From Merdibacter massiliensis (GTDB lineage: Bacteria; Bacillota_I; Bacilli_A; Erysipelotrichales; Erysipelotrichaceae): a stretch of DNA of 62,404 nucleotides. Under the pieces are notes generated by a model that was not told the DNA's origin, made no database searches, and saw only the letters and a program-made list of their open reading frames with translations. Below, in pieces: positions 1-7,552 of the stretch; position 1 is the stretch's first letter; each line of letters starts with the position of its first letter. The DNA is taken from the NCBI RefSeq assembly GCF_900155395.1, contig NZ_LT699707.1:1-62404 (forward strand), given 5' to 3'. The position numbers and the translations under genes were made by a program.

Positions 1-106
1 ACCCAAGTTTCCAATCTGTATCAATTTGAAAATTGACATTTTCAAAAATGTTATCATAGCTGGATGGATAGGCAAAGGTAAGGTTCTCGACTCGGATCAT
101 CGACAT
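1..106 (-). CDS. ABC-F ribosomal protection protein, N-terminal fragment (runs off the window)
   Basis: Only the first 35 codons are present. The start is ATG at 106, 8 nt after a perfect AGGAGG. The protein begins MSMIRVENLTFAYPSSYDNI and reaches TDWKLG, where the Walker A loop would follow. This opening is typical of antibiotic-resistance ABC-F proteins of the Lsa/CplR/OptrA group, soluble twin-ATPase proteins that bind the ribosomal E site and displace lincosamides, pleuromutilins, streptogramin A or phenicols. The attenuator-type leader at 107-452 strongly supports a drug-inducible resistance gene. The exact subfamily cannot be fixed from 35 residues. An out-of-frame ATG at 113 reads only a short ORF and was not chosen. 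Confidence 0.72.
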   Translation of the reverse strand, partial: MSMIRVENLTFAYPSSYDNIFENVNFQIDTDWKLG

Positions 107-132
107 ATCGCATTCCTCCTTTATTCCAGGGA

Positions 133-179
133 TAAAGAACATAAAATAAGAGCTGCAAGAAAGTCAATTCTTGCAGCTC
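133..179 (-). terminator. Transcription attenuator in the ABC-F leader
   Basis: Perfect 12-bp stem (150-161 with 168-179) with a 6-nt loop, followed on the minus strand by a T-rich tract (TTATTTTAT). It lies 27 nt upstream of the ABC-F Shine-Dalgarno. Its 3' arm contains TTCTTGCA, which can pair instead with TGCAAGAA inside 247-261, so terminator and antiterminator are mutually exclusive. Confidence 0.8.
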
Positions 180-264
180 GTCACAGCATAATAGTATCAC
201 CCCTATCAAGAGTGATACGCCTACGATATATCGAGTGAATAGACTTTTAACTTTCTTGCAATGG

Positions 265-365
265 GTACAATGGTACTGTAAAACACAGTATCACTGTATC
301 TTTTACCGGCATGCTATTCAATGGATCGTGGTACAATGGTACTGTAAAACACAGTATCACTGTAT
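265..365 (-). repeat. Two identical 35-bp direct repeats, each a small hairpin
   Basis: Positions 265-299 and 331-365 are identical and 66 bp apart. Each contains TACTGT-aaaac-ACAGTA, a 6-bp inverted repeat able to form a hairpin in the leader transcript. The segment 247-261 just downstream on the minus strand is complementary, with one bulge, to 378-393 within the leader peptide. This supports a multi-state leader RNA. Two copies are too few and too structured for a CRISPR array. Confidence 0.75.
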
Positions 366-373
366 ATTCCAAT

Positions 374-397
374 TTATTTGCAAGAAAAGTTAATCAT
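374..397 (-). CDS. Leader peptide MINFSCK of the ABC-F attenuator
   Basis: Seven-codon ORF with a good Shine-Dalgarno (GAGGTGG) ending 5 nt before ATG at 397 and a TAA stop at 376-374. Codons 3-7 (378-393) are complementary to 247-261. When that pairing forms, the downstream terminator is free to fold. A ribosome stalled here by an antibiotic would release 247-261 to pair with the terminator 3' arm and let RNA polymerase read into the ABC-F gene. The stalling role is inferred from the layout, which resembles leaders of other inducible ABC-F and erm genes. Confidence 0.7.
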   Translation of the reverse strand: MINFSCK

Positions 398-423
398 CTT
401 TCCACCTCACTCATTTTTTCTAA

Positions 424-452
424 AGTGTATCATAAATGGGTTAAAAAATCAA
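424..452 (-). promoter_or_regulatory. Promoter of the ABC-F leader transcript
   Basis: TTGATT (452-447), a 17-nt spacer, TACACT (429-424). An alternative -10, TATGAT at 434-429, is also possible. Transcription would start near 418, just before the leader peptide ribosome binding site. Confidence 0.6.
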
Positions 453-512
453 GTAAAAACAGATTTATACAGAATAGCAGCGGCTGTCATTGGAATTTGT
501 TGTTCTGTTACT

Positions 513-653
513 TTATGGTACATGAGCATTCGCACCGGGGTTGTCGTTGCCGTAACCTTCCAGCAGGTTGATGACACCCCAGATGCCGAGACCAGCGCCC
601 AGAGCGATAACGAGGGTCTGAAGAACGGTGATAGCCTGATTGAAAAATGCCAT
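513..653 (-). pseudogene. maff2: Truncated Maff2 family membrane protein of the ICE
   Basis: Starts ATG at 653 (MAFFNQAITVLQTLVIALGA) and matches the small Maff2 protein encoded downstream of virD4 in Tn1549-like conjugative elements. One hydrophobic helix (about residues 9-31) is followed by the family segment LLEGYGNDNPGA. Homology stops at about position 530. The frame then reads NAHVP and a stop, so the second half, including the second hydrophobic segment, is missing. The break coincides with the change to AT-rich sequence leading to the ABC-F gene, so insertion of another element is the likely cause. Confidence 0.8.
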
Positions 654-704
654 AAATTATAGTTAGCCGGAATCATTTGAAAAGTTTGATTTAGTCATTC
701 ATAG

Positions 705-757
705 GCATACAAAAGCCGGAACAATCGGCACCCGGTTTCCGGGGCCTGATTCCGGCT
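705..757 (-). terminator. Hairpin between virD4 and maff2
   Basis: AGCCGGAA (713-720) pairs with TTCCGGCT (750-757) around an internal CCGG-rich hairpin. TTTTG follows on the minus strand. It may terminate or attenuate transcription, or protect the mRNA, between virD4 and maff2. Confidence 0.5.
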
Positions 758-868
758 GTCCTCCTTTTTTCATTATTTTTTGGTGATTGTCCGCTTTGTA
801 CGCCGATGGCCCCATCCGGGGCGGTTGAGGCGGGTAGATAAGATCACTCCTTTCACAGCGGAACAGAT

Positions 869-1681
869 TTACACGCCCTCTGCGTCTACTTCATACACAT
901 CGTAGACCTCGTTGGGCTTGAGCTTGAGCCGGGTGGACAGGAACGCCTCGATGTCAAAGGCGTTCTTGGGGTCCGCGTCGGCGGTGTACGGGTAATTGGG
1001 GTGCTTGGTGATGTCGTACTTGTCCGAGAGGAAAGGCCGCACACCGCGCAGCTGGAGGATACACTTGCCGCCGTCCATGACGGCCAGTTCATCCTGGCTC
1101 ATAAGCTCTTTGCCGAGCTTTTGGTAGTTAAGAGAATGGGATGTCTCGCGGCCCCGGCTCTCGCCGGTGTTGTAGGTGTCGATGGTCTCCTTGCCCAGCA
1201 CGGCGGCCAGCTCCTTGAGGGTTGTCGGCTCTTTGCCGCCCAGGAAGATGGAGGTATCCATGTTGCCGATGATGGTATCGGCGTTGTCCTTGTAGATAGC
1301 TTTGAGCTGGGACTGTGCTTGCAGCACCAGGCAGGCGGAAATCTCACGGCTTCGGATGGTGGCAACCAGCTTTTCCAGCCGAGGGATCTGTCCAATATTG
1401 GCGGCCTCGTCAATGAGGCACCGCACATGGACCGGCAGCCGCCCGCCGTACACATCGTCCGCTTTTTCGCAGAGCAGATTGAACAGCTGGGTGTAGCACA
1501 TGGAGATCAGGAAGTTAAAGCTATCGTCCGTGTCGCTCATAATCAAGAACAAGGCGGTTTTCCGGTCTCCCAGGGTATCCAGCTCCAGCTCGTCGTAGGC
1601 CGTGACCTCCCGCAGCTCCGCGATGTCGAACACGGCAAGGCGCGCACCGCAGGAAATCAGGATGGATTTTGCGGTTTTGCC
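869..1681 (-). pseudogene. virD4: virD4/tcpA coupling-protein gene, 3' segment (third piece)
   Basis: C-terminal 270 residues of a VirD4/TraG-type coupling ATPase, the inner-membrane motor that feeds relaxase-bound DNA into the type IV secretion channel. The frame begins GKTAKSILISCGARLAVFDI at 1681 and includes the Walker B region LIDEAANIGQIPRLEK and the conserved segment LVLQAQSQLKAIY. It ends DVYEVDAEGV. It has no start codon of its own: the preceding codons are IME-A sequence, fused at the GG of codon GGC (1681-1680). Joined in frame with 13624-13134 and 26467-25932 it gives a protein of about 611 residues, the usual length of the family. Precise excision of IME-A and IME-B would restore the gene. 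Confidence 0.9.
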
Positions 1682-1714
1682 AGAGACGAATTGTCAAGGA
1701 CTTTTTCATCAAGT

Positions 1715-1894
1715 TCACGAAGAAGTTACATTCTGCTGGACTTCCTCTCGGAGCATACGCTTGATTTTGTCCTCCATCGTCTCTTTTGCGGTCTCGCTGA
1801 AATGGACACGCACGATATAGGTGGTCTTACCTATCTGCTTTCTGACAGTCGGGCAAGGGATGTTCGGGGTGTTGCTGGTCGCTGTATTGTTCAT
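1715..1894 (-). CDS. tnpW: TnpW family transposon-encoded protein (IME-A)
   Basis: 59 residues from ATG at 1894, with Shine-Dalgarno GGAGG upstream. The core KTTYIVRVHFSETAKETMED is nearly the same as in the IME-B homologue at 13679-13858 (KTTYVVGVHFSQTAKDTLED). Small proteins of this type lie at the end of Tn4451-like elements opposite the recombinase. The function is unknown. A role in replication or element maintenance is only a guess. The gene ends 34 bp from the virD4 junction. Confidence 0.8.
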   Translation of the reverse strand: MNNTATSNTPNIPCPTVRKQIGKTTYIVRVHFSETAKETMEDKIKRMLREEVQQNVTSS

Positions 1895-1911
1895 TCAAAA
1901 TCCTCCTGTAA

Positions 1912-1941
1912 AATGAAAAATGCCCGAAGATTTCATCGGGC
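1912..1941 (-). terminator. Terminator-like hairpin before tnpW (IME-A)
   Basis: GCCCGA (1922-1927) pairs with TCGGGC (1936-1941), followed on the minus strand by ATTTTTCATTTT. It separates the replication gene from tnpW. Confidence 0.55.
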
Positions 1942-2032
1942 GGTGGTCTTATGGGGGAAGAAGGCAAGGCGGCAGCTTTAAGGTATCTATAAAAACCTTG
2001 CCGCCTTTGCCGGACTTGCCTTCTTCCTGTTG

Positions 2033-3907
2033 TCAGTTGCGGAGATAGCAGACCCATGCTGTACCGTCTTTTTCGCTCACAAGCCTGTCTCCAATGCGGC
2101 TCTTGGCTGTCCTCATGGTGCGTGAGGAAATGCCACGCTCATTGACCGCTTTTTCCAGTTCTGCACTCGGCATACGCTTTCCATCTTCCAGCAGTTCCAG
2201 TATCAGCATTTGTGCCTGTGCGGTCTTGCTTTCCGTCTTGCTGGTGTCCGTTCCGGCAAGCAGTTCATCGGCAGTAATGTCATAAGCCCCTATCCATTCA
2301 AAGCCTTTCTCGTCTCCCAGAGAAAAGGCAAGGGACTGTCCGGGCGGCGCAAGGGAGCTTTTCTCATGGATAAGTACCCTTGTTGTCGGACTGTCTTTCA
2401 GTTTGCCGATAAAGAGCAGACTGCGGACTGCCGCTGTAATGTCGATGGAGCCTAAGCCTCTGTAAGTGCTTTGCGCTCCGGCGGCTTTGTTCAGGTGTCC
2501 GATCAGCACGACAGCGCACCCGGTAGCCTGTGCAATATCGCCCAGACTGCGGAAGATTGGGCGCACCTCGTTTGCTCGGTTCATATCCACATCTGCGCCC
2601 AGAAACGCCTGTACCGGGTCGATGATAACAAGCCTTGCTTGGTTTTCCCGGATTGCCCTTGCCAGACGGTCATCGGATAGGGTCAGCGGCGTGTCTCGGT
2701 CGTCAATGACAAGCACACGCTCAAGGTCGGCTTCGGCTTCTACCAATCGGGGCTTTACCGTATCACCCAGCCCGTCCTCGGCGGTCTGGTAGATAATATT
2801 GAACGGTTCCAGCGGCTCCATATTGGGCAAAGGCTTTCGGTTGGTGCAAGCCGCCGCCAGACGCATGGCAAAGTAGGTCTTTCCCTCGCCGGGATTGCCC
2901 TGTATGATAGTCAGCTTCCCGAACGGGATATACGGAAACCATAGCCATTCCACGCTCGTCAGCTCCACATCTGCCATACGGAGCATGGGAACCGGCTTGG
3001 CGGTGGGCGGCTCTCGGATGGAGATAATCTCGGCAATGAATTTACGGCTTGGAATGTCCGCCTGTTGCCGGAGTACATCGTTCCAGTCCTTTCTTGCCGG
3101 AACAAGACGCAGGACAGCGGTATCTTCCGGGATAAGCGATGCAAGACGGGTACAGGCTTCGCTTCCTGCGGTATCGCTGTCCAGACAGAGAAACACTTTC
3201 TGAATGTCCTTGCGTTCAGAGAGGAAGCATTCCAAAGCCCTGCCGGAAACGCCGCCCAGGGCGATATAGCTTCTCGTCTGCCACTCCTGCGGATAAAGGC
3301 AGATAAAGGACAGCAGGTCAATTGGGGCTTCAAAGACAAAAAGCTGATTTCCGTTTCCCTCATAGCCGAAACCGTAGGATTTGTCAGACCCGGCTATGTC
3401 CTGACGGAAAGGGTCTGCGGTTCCTCGCACATGGGCGTATCTGGGCGTTCCGTTCCTGTCTCTGCCGACAAAGATAACATTTTGCCTTTTTTCGTCCTCG
3501 TAAATATCCCCGGAAACCAAAAAGGTCTCAACAAGCGGCTTGCTGAGACCTCGAACGGAACAAAGATATTGGATTGCATGGTCGGCTGTCCGGCTGTGAA
3601 GCGGCAAATGGAACTCACCGGGGAGAGCTGCGGCGCAGGTGTCCGGCTTGCCCTCGGCGGCTTCGCCAGTCAAAAGTTGGACAGCTTCGGGAAAAGACTT
3701 CCCGAAAAACTCCATCACAAAGTCGATAGGATAGCCGCCCTTGCTCTGGCTGTGGCGAAACCACTTGTTTCCTCTGACGGTCAGACTGTCATGGGCTTTC
3801 CAGCGGTATTCTCTGCCGCTTTTGATAAGCTGTTCTCCCTGCGAACGGAGAAAATCTTCCAGACTGACAGCGTTCGCCCTGTCAATCTGTTCCTGTGTGT
3901 ACTGCAT
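2033..3907 (-). CDS. Primase-helicase-type replication protein (Toprim plus RepA-like AAA ATPase), IME-A
   Basis: 624 residues from ATG at 3907, with AAGGAGG upstream. The N-terminal region (about 1-80) is a CHC2-like module without a clear Cys set. Residues of about 100-260 form a DUF3991/Toprim unit (LFVFEAPIDLLSF and VFLCLDSDTAGSEA). The C-terminal half is a RecA-fold ATPase of the RepA/KaiC type with Walker A GNPGEGKT, Walker B LVIIDPVQAFLG and motif VVLIGHLNKAAG. It probably primes and unwinds the excised circular IME so it persists during transfer. A winged-helix-like tail (about 565-620) may bind DNA. IME-B solves the same task with two unrelated genes. Confidence 0.8.
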   Translation of the reverse strand: MQYTQEQIDRANAVSLEDFLRSQGEQLIKSGREYRWKAHDSLTVRGNKWFRHSQSKGGYPIDFVMEFFGKSFPEAVQLLTGEAAEGKPDTCAAALPGEFHLPLHSRTADHAIQYLCSVRGLSKPLVETFLVSGDIYEDEKRQNVIFVGRDRNGTPRYAHVRGTADPFRQDIAGSDKSYGFGYEGNGNQLFVFEAPIDLLSFICLYPQEWQTRSYIALGGVSGRALECFLSERKDIQKVFLCLDSDTAGSEACTRLASLIPEDTAVLRLVPARKDWNDVLRQQADIPSRKFIAEIISIREPPTAKPVPMLRMADVELTSVEWLWFPYIPFGKLTIIQGNPGEGKTYFAMRLAAACTNRKPLPNMEPLEPFNIIYQTAEDGLGDTVKPRLVEAEADLERVLVIDDRDTPLTLSDDRLARAIRENQARLVIIDPVQAFLGADVDMNRANEVRPIFRSLGDIAQATGCAVVLIGHLNKAAGAQSTYRGLGSIDITAAVRSLLFIGKLKDSPTTRVLIHEKSSLAPPGQSLAFSLGDEKGFEWIGAYDITADELLAGTDTSKTESKTAQAQMLILELLEDGKRMPSAELEKAVNERGISSRTMRTAKSRIGDRLVSEKDGTAWVCYLRN

Positions 3908-3922
3908 GAGCTTCCTCCTTTC

Positions 3923-4219
3923 TCACAGATTTTCACAGCCCCGACAAGCTCCATGCTCCCATTCATACAGGGTGCAGGGGCAGTCCTCGCACTCCTTACG
4001 GTAGCGCATTGCAACTGCGGGCAGATACCCTAAGTCCTGCAAAATATCAATCTGAGCGTCGGTAAGGCTGGCTTCAAAGATAAGGTGCTTTCGGGTATGC
4101 TCGTCCAGCTCAATCAGCTCGGAAAGCGGTCTGCCATCGGCAAGCGGGTCACCGCTCAAAATGCGCTTGGCAGTCCGGCGAATGGGGTTGTATTCCTTTT
4201 TCCAGTCATATTTTTTCAT
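3923..4219 (-). CDS. Small cysteine-containing protein of unknown function (IME-A)
   Basis: 98 residues. The start overlaps the mobL stop by 4 nt, so the two are translationally coupled. The acidic helical N-terminal part (residues 20-70) is followed by a C-terminal Cys cluster, CEDCPC and CRGC, suggesting a small zinc-binding knuckle. I do not recognise the family. Its place between relaxase and replication protein suggests an accessory role in mobilization or replication of the element. Confidence 0.7.
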   Translation of the reverse strand: MKKYDWKKEYNPIRRTAKRILSGDPLADGRPLSELIELDEHTRKHLIFEASLTDAQIDILQDLGYLPAVAMRYRKECEDCPCTLYEWEHGACRGCENL

Positions 4220-5712
4220 CGGTCAAGGTCCTCCTTTTTGTGTCGATTTTGGGGTCGATTTTGGGGCGTTTTCTCGACTGTACGCTCCTGTTTTCGGGCG
4301 GCGGTATCAATCTTCAACTTGATACTCCAAAGCCGCTGTAAGTCCTCTCTGACGGCTTTGAACTCGGCATAAGTGTCTCCATGCTCCTGTTCCAGACGGT
4401 CATACTCTGCGGACAGCTTTTTCATATCCACCTTTCCGTCTGGGAACTCCCCGGTCAGTCTGCGCCTGACAGCGTAAAACTGCTTTAGCTCGGCTTCATG
4501 CTCCGCCTTGTACTTGGCTCTGGGCTTGTCAAACTTGATTTTCTGCAAACCGTCAAAGACAGGCTTTAAGCGTTTGAATGTGTCGGAGTCATCGCAAAGA
4601 CTGCGGATTGCTTTCATTCGGGCGTTCTGGCTGTCCAGCATTTCTTTCAGTCCGTCAACGGTGGTGCGGTGGGAAGTGACACGGGCTTCAAGGTCGTCAA
4701 GGGTGTAAATCTCGTTTGCCCTGAGATAGTTGAAAGTCTCGTTCATGTCCTTCAGATTGCCGATTTTCGCTCTCTGAGAAAACGCTCCGGCGTTTCGCTG
4801 GGTGTAATAATCTCTTAGCAGAGTAGCAAGGTCGGGAGCCTGCGGCTTGGCAAGCTCGGCTCTGGCTTCCTTTATCCATTCCAGCAGGAAAGAGATTTTC
4901 CCTCGGATATCCCGGATAACAGCGTTGGTGGCTTTTATCCAGCGATTGAACTCGCCTTTCTCGGTGCGGATGCCTTTCTTCTCCATCGCCCGGACTGCCG
5001 GACCTTCGTGGACAGAGGGCAACAGGTCAACGCCCTGTCTCTCGTAACTGCGGTGGTCGATACGGACATCAAGACCTTTCTCGGCAAACTTGGCGTTGCA
5101 CATATCCGCCCATGTTTTGCGCCAGTGTTCCAGCGTTTCGGGACTGCCCCAGTCGGTAGTGGGAACTGCGTCAAAAAGATACTTTCCGTTCTCGTCCCGG
5201 ATGCGGTTTCCGTCCTTGTCCAGACGGTAAACTCGGTGCTGCTTAAAGCCCCATGTTCCGTCCGGGTTCATCGGGCGGATAGGGCAGAGAAAATGGAAAT
5301 GGGGATTTGGAGTGCCGCCCTCCTCACGCTCCGGCTCATGGAACGAAACATCAACGGTCATGCCCCGGCTGACAAACTGCTCCTGTAAAAACTGCCTTGC
5401 CAGAGCCATGTTTTCTTCAAGGGAAAACTCGTTCTGCAAGGAGATTTCAAAGCTGTAAGCAAGCTGGGCGTTCTTGCCACGCTCCACCTTTTCCACAGCG
5501 TTCCAGAGGGTTTCTCTGTCCGCATATTCGGGCGGCGCATGGGAAGGCAGGAGAATTTCGGAGTTGATAACGCCTTTCTTTCTGGAATAGTCGCTGTCCT
5601 CCCCGTAATACTCGCTGTGCAGCTTCTCGCCGGATCTGTAAGCGGCGGAAGCTATTACCGACTGTCCCTCGCTTCGTTTAATCTGTGTTGCGGTCAGATG
5701 GAATAATGCCAT
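4216..5712 (-). CDS. mobL: MobA/MobL family (MOBQ) relaxase, IME-A
   Basis: 498 residues starting ATG at 5712 (MALFHLTATQIKRSEGQSVI). The open frame extends upstream, but those codons overlap the DUF3847 gene in another frame and lack a ribosome binding site. Residues of about 1-200 form the relaxase domain, with candidate nicking Tyr25 (SAAYRSG) and the metal-binding H-x-H at 138-140 (NPHFHF). The C-terminal 250 residues are charged, probably coiled-coil. It would nick the nearby oriT (nic-like motif at 7750-7760) and stay covalently on the 5' end for transfer through a helper conjugation channel. The orthologue in IME-B (16075-17661) shares the motifs ILLPSHAPPEYADRE/IMLPSHAPPEYADRE but is clearly diverged. 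Confidence 0.9.
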   Translation of the reverse strand: MALFHLTATQIKRSEGQSVIASAAYRSGEKLHSEYYGEDSDYSRKKGVINSEILLPSHAPPEYADRETLWNAVEKVERGKNAQLAYSFEISLQNEFSLEENMALARQFLQEQFVSRGMTVDVSFHEPEREEGGTPNPHFHFLCPIRPMNPDGTWGFKQHRVYRLDKDGNRIRDENGKYLFDAVPTTDWGSPETLEHWRKTWADMCNAKFAEKGLDVRIDHRSYERQGVDLLPSVHEGPAVRAMEKKGIRTEKGEFNRWIKATNAVIRDIRGKISFLLEWIKEARAELAKPQAPDLATLLRDYYTQRNAGAFSQRAKIGNLKDMNETFNYLRANEIYTLDDLEARVTSHRTTVDGLKEMLDSQNARMKAIRSLCDDSDTFKRLKPVFDGLQKIKFDKPRAKYKAEHEAELKQFYAVRRRLTGEFPDGKVDMKKLSAEYDRLEQEHGDTYAEFKAVREDLQRLWSIKLKIDTAARKQERTVEKTPQNRPQNRHKKEDLDR

Positions 5713-6013
5713 GTTCTCTGTCCTCCTGTCTGCTCTCAAAGCTGTGAAGTGTGTTCCGTACCTCCGGCAAAGAGAAAAGGACTTCCAGCAGTTCGTACAT
5801 TTCCTGCTTGGAAAGTCCTTTGAATACCGGGGCAAGGCTCTCCACCGCTCCTCCGATGTTGCAAAGCTCATGGGTGCGTTTGGCTCGTTCGCCTTTCTCG
5901 TAATACTTCTTGCGGTTTTCAAGGCGGCTGAGCTTATGCTGCTCTTGGGCAAGCCGGATTTCCGCCTGCTCTTTCTCGGCTCGGAGCTGGTCGAGCGTTT
6001 TCTTTTTTGCCAT
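5678..6013 (-). CDS. DUF3847 family mobilization accessory protein (IME-A)
   Basis: 111 residues from ATG at 6013, overlapping mobL by 35 nt. The N-terminal coiled coil (LRAEKEQAEIRLAQEQHKLS) and basic centre (KRTHELCNIGG) match DUF3847 proteins that accompany MobL relaxases, and also match the IME-B homologue (RSERTHRLCTRAG). A MobC-like role in binding oriT or relaxosome assembly is inferred from position only. Confidence 0.75.
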   Translation of the reverse strand: MAKKKTLDQLRAEKEQAEIRLAQEQHKLSRLENRKKYYEKGERAKRTHELCNIGGAVESLAPVFKGLSKQEMYELLEVLFSLPEVRNTLHSFESRQEDREHGIIPSDRNTD

Positions 6014-6043
6014 TGTAAATGACCTCCTTTTTCAAAATGGGTA

Positions 6044-6077
6044 TAAAAAATCCGTCTATCTTTAATGACAGACGGAT
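6044..6077 (-). terminator. Terminator of the Thoeris operon
   Basis: ATCCGTCT (6050-6057) pairs with AGACGGAT (6070-6077), followed on the minus strand by TTTTTAT. It lies between the ThsB stop and the DUF3847 start, so the defence operon is a closed transcription unit inside the mobilization region. Confidence 0.75.
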
Positions 6078-6108
6078 AAATTTATTTATAGATAAAATGC
6101 TGATGTTG

Positions 6109-6630
6109 TTATGCATCAAATGCATCCTTTACGGATTGATAATCCCAATAGTAATTCCCATCGTTTCCTTTGTAAATCATGGATGCGTGTGTTCCAACAT
6201 ATCTTACAGCTTCGGGGCATTTAGACCTATCAACCCGAGTTGCTTTATACAAAACAATTATTTTAATGCCAGCTTCTACGGCTTTGTCACATTCAAACTT
6301 AATAAAGCTACGATAATCAACACTGTATCCTTTTGCACAACGGTATGTATAACTGTTGTAGCTTCCACACCATCTGCAACTTCCTGCCGTTACCGATGCC
6401 GTTTGGTCTCCGACAATAAGGACGAATGTTTTTGATGCGTCCATACGAGTCTTTAATGATGATTTAATGGTGCAGTTTAGACTGCTATCACGAGACGATG
6501 TTAAATCATGTGCATCAGTAAATGATAAACTCCAATATTTACTATCATTCCACTTGTGTAACTGATCTACTGCATCTTTGTCATGGTCCCAATCGCCTGC
6601 AATATAGGTTCGTGTTCTGTAAGTAACCAT
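6109..6630 (-). CDS. thsB: Thoeris TIR-like sensor/signal synthase ThsB
   Basis: 173 residues from ATG at 6630 behind a strong AAGGAGGG. It has the TIR-like (DUF1863/MTH538-type) pattern: early strand RTYIAGDW, central strand KTFVLIVGDQT (67-77), candidate catalytic Glu113 in FIKFECDKA, then strand KIIVLYKA. A Cys-containing insert (CRWC near 85-88, C98) lies between the strand and the catalytic helix. In Thoeris the TIR protein senses phage and converts NAD into a signalling nucleotide that activates ThsA. The gap to thsA is 10 nt. Its AT-rich composition differs from the flanking mobilization genes. Only one ThsB copy is present. Confidence 0.8.
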   Translation of the reverse strand: MVTYRTRTYIAGDWDHDKDAVDQLHKWNDSKYWSLSFTDAHDLTSSRDSSLNCTIKSSLKTRMDASKTFVLIVGDQTASVTAGSCRWCGSYNSYTYRCAKGYSVDYRSFIKFECDKAVEAGIKIIVLYKATRVDRSKCPEAVRYVGTHASMIYKGNDGNYYWDYQSVKDAFDA

Positions 6631-6640
6631 TTTGCCCTCC

Positions 6641-7522
6641 TTATTTTATGCTCATAATTGCTATTTCATTTTTGACATCTTCATGCACAACAATATGAAT
6701 ATCGCAGTTAATCTCGTCTTTGTTTACCCTAAAAGCATTTATCAAATACTGCAAGACATCTTGCTGGTCCCTCTTGGTTCTGGAAAGACCTGTCCCTACC
6801 AACGGCAACACAATGGAGAATCCTTCAGATTCTGTATTACACGATTCAATCAACCTTTGTACTGCCAATGCGTATTCCTGCATTGACGTATGTGCCTTTA
6901 AGTTACTGTCAAATGTGCTGAGTGCCCATAGGAAGTAATGCTCGTTTTCATTTCCGGGCAAATCTATAACTGTTCCGACTGGATAGCGTTTGCGATTTCC
7001 TTCGGGCTTTTCATTTGCCGAAAGATTCTCGTACCCTATCTTCTCCAATAGTTTTTCTATCGACAGAGCCAATGTTTCTTCCGTGTATTTGCCTGATGCG
7101 TATAATTTCTTAAACGCAATACCATGGAGTGTTTGCTCTGAAACTATATGATTATCAACGTGAGTATCGAAACATCGATTTACAGGAATAACAATGTTAC
7201 GACGCTTGCCGGGTTCTATTACTTCGTTTGCGTTAAAGATGTCTCCGTATTGCAAATATAATGCGTGTCCATTGTTTGCAGAAAGAACTTTGAATCGTTT
7301 TTTATTCATCAGTATCACTGAGACAATAATAAAGCAACAACACCATATTCCTGTTAAGACGGATATGCTAATAATACTCCTTACCCATATTGACATTTTA
7401 TCCGATAGTATTTCATCAAGAGGAACAAGCATCCCTATAAAGCCAAGAAAAGCATATATTCCTCCTGTGACAGTAGAAGCAATCTTTGCAATATAATTTT
7501 TGTTGATCCAAATACTTCTCAT
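6641..7522 (-). CDS. thsA: Thoeris effector ThsA, transmembrane-Macro domain type (type II architecture)
   Basis: 293 residues from ATG at 7522. Two transmembrane helices occupy about residues 9-35 (TVTGGIYAFLGFIGMLVPL) and 46-71 (ISVLTGIWCCCFIIVSVIL). A Macro domain follows from about 80 to the end: strand ALYLQYGDIF, the IVIPVNRCFD loop and the ligand-binding-type loop IVLPLVGTGLSR. There is no SIR2 NADase or SLOG domain, which separates it from type I ThsA. From recall of published work, type II Thoeris uses TIR-made histidine-ADP-ribose to trigger a TM-Macro effector at the membrane and stop infected-cell growth. First gene of a two-gene operon with its own terminator, between oriT and the mobilization genes of IME-A. 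Confidence 0.8.
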   Translation of the reverse strand: MRSIWINKNYIAKIASTVTGGIYAFLGFIGMLVPLDEILSDKMSIWVRSIISISVLTGIWCCCFIIVSVILMNKKRFKVLSANNGHALYLQYGDIFNANEVIEPGKRRNIVIPVNRCFDTHVDNHIVSEQTLHGIAFKKLYASGKYTEETLALSIEKLLEKIGYENLSANEKPEGNRKRYPVGTVIDLPGNENEHYFLWALSTFDSNLKAHTSMQEYALAVQRLIESCNTESEGFSIVLPLVGTGLSRTKRDQQDVLQYLINAFRVNKDEINCDIHIVVHEDVKNEIAIMSIK

Positions 7523-7552
7523 ATTACACCACCATTTACAACAATTGTTTCA

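Noticed and set aside
265-365. CRISPR array
   Set aside because: Only two repeat copies, each with internal hairpin symmetry in an attenuator leader, and no cas genes in the window.
378-662. 94-aa plus-strand frame with a hydrophobic stretch
   Set aside because: Overlaps the ABC-F leader and antisense maff2. The second half is the reverse of maff2, so it is chance coding.
1001-1981. 326-aa open frame on the plus strand
   Set aside because: Antisense to the virD4 3' piece and tnpW. No ribosome binding site and no recognisable domain.
4216-5952. Longer MobL starting at 5952
   Set aside because: The extra 80 residues overlap the DUF3847 gene in another frame and lack the relaxase family pattern. 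ATG 5712 fits homologues.
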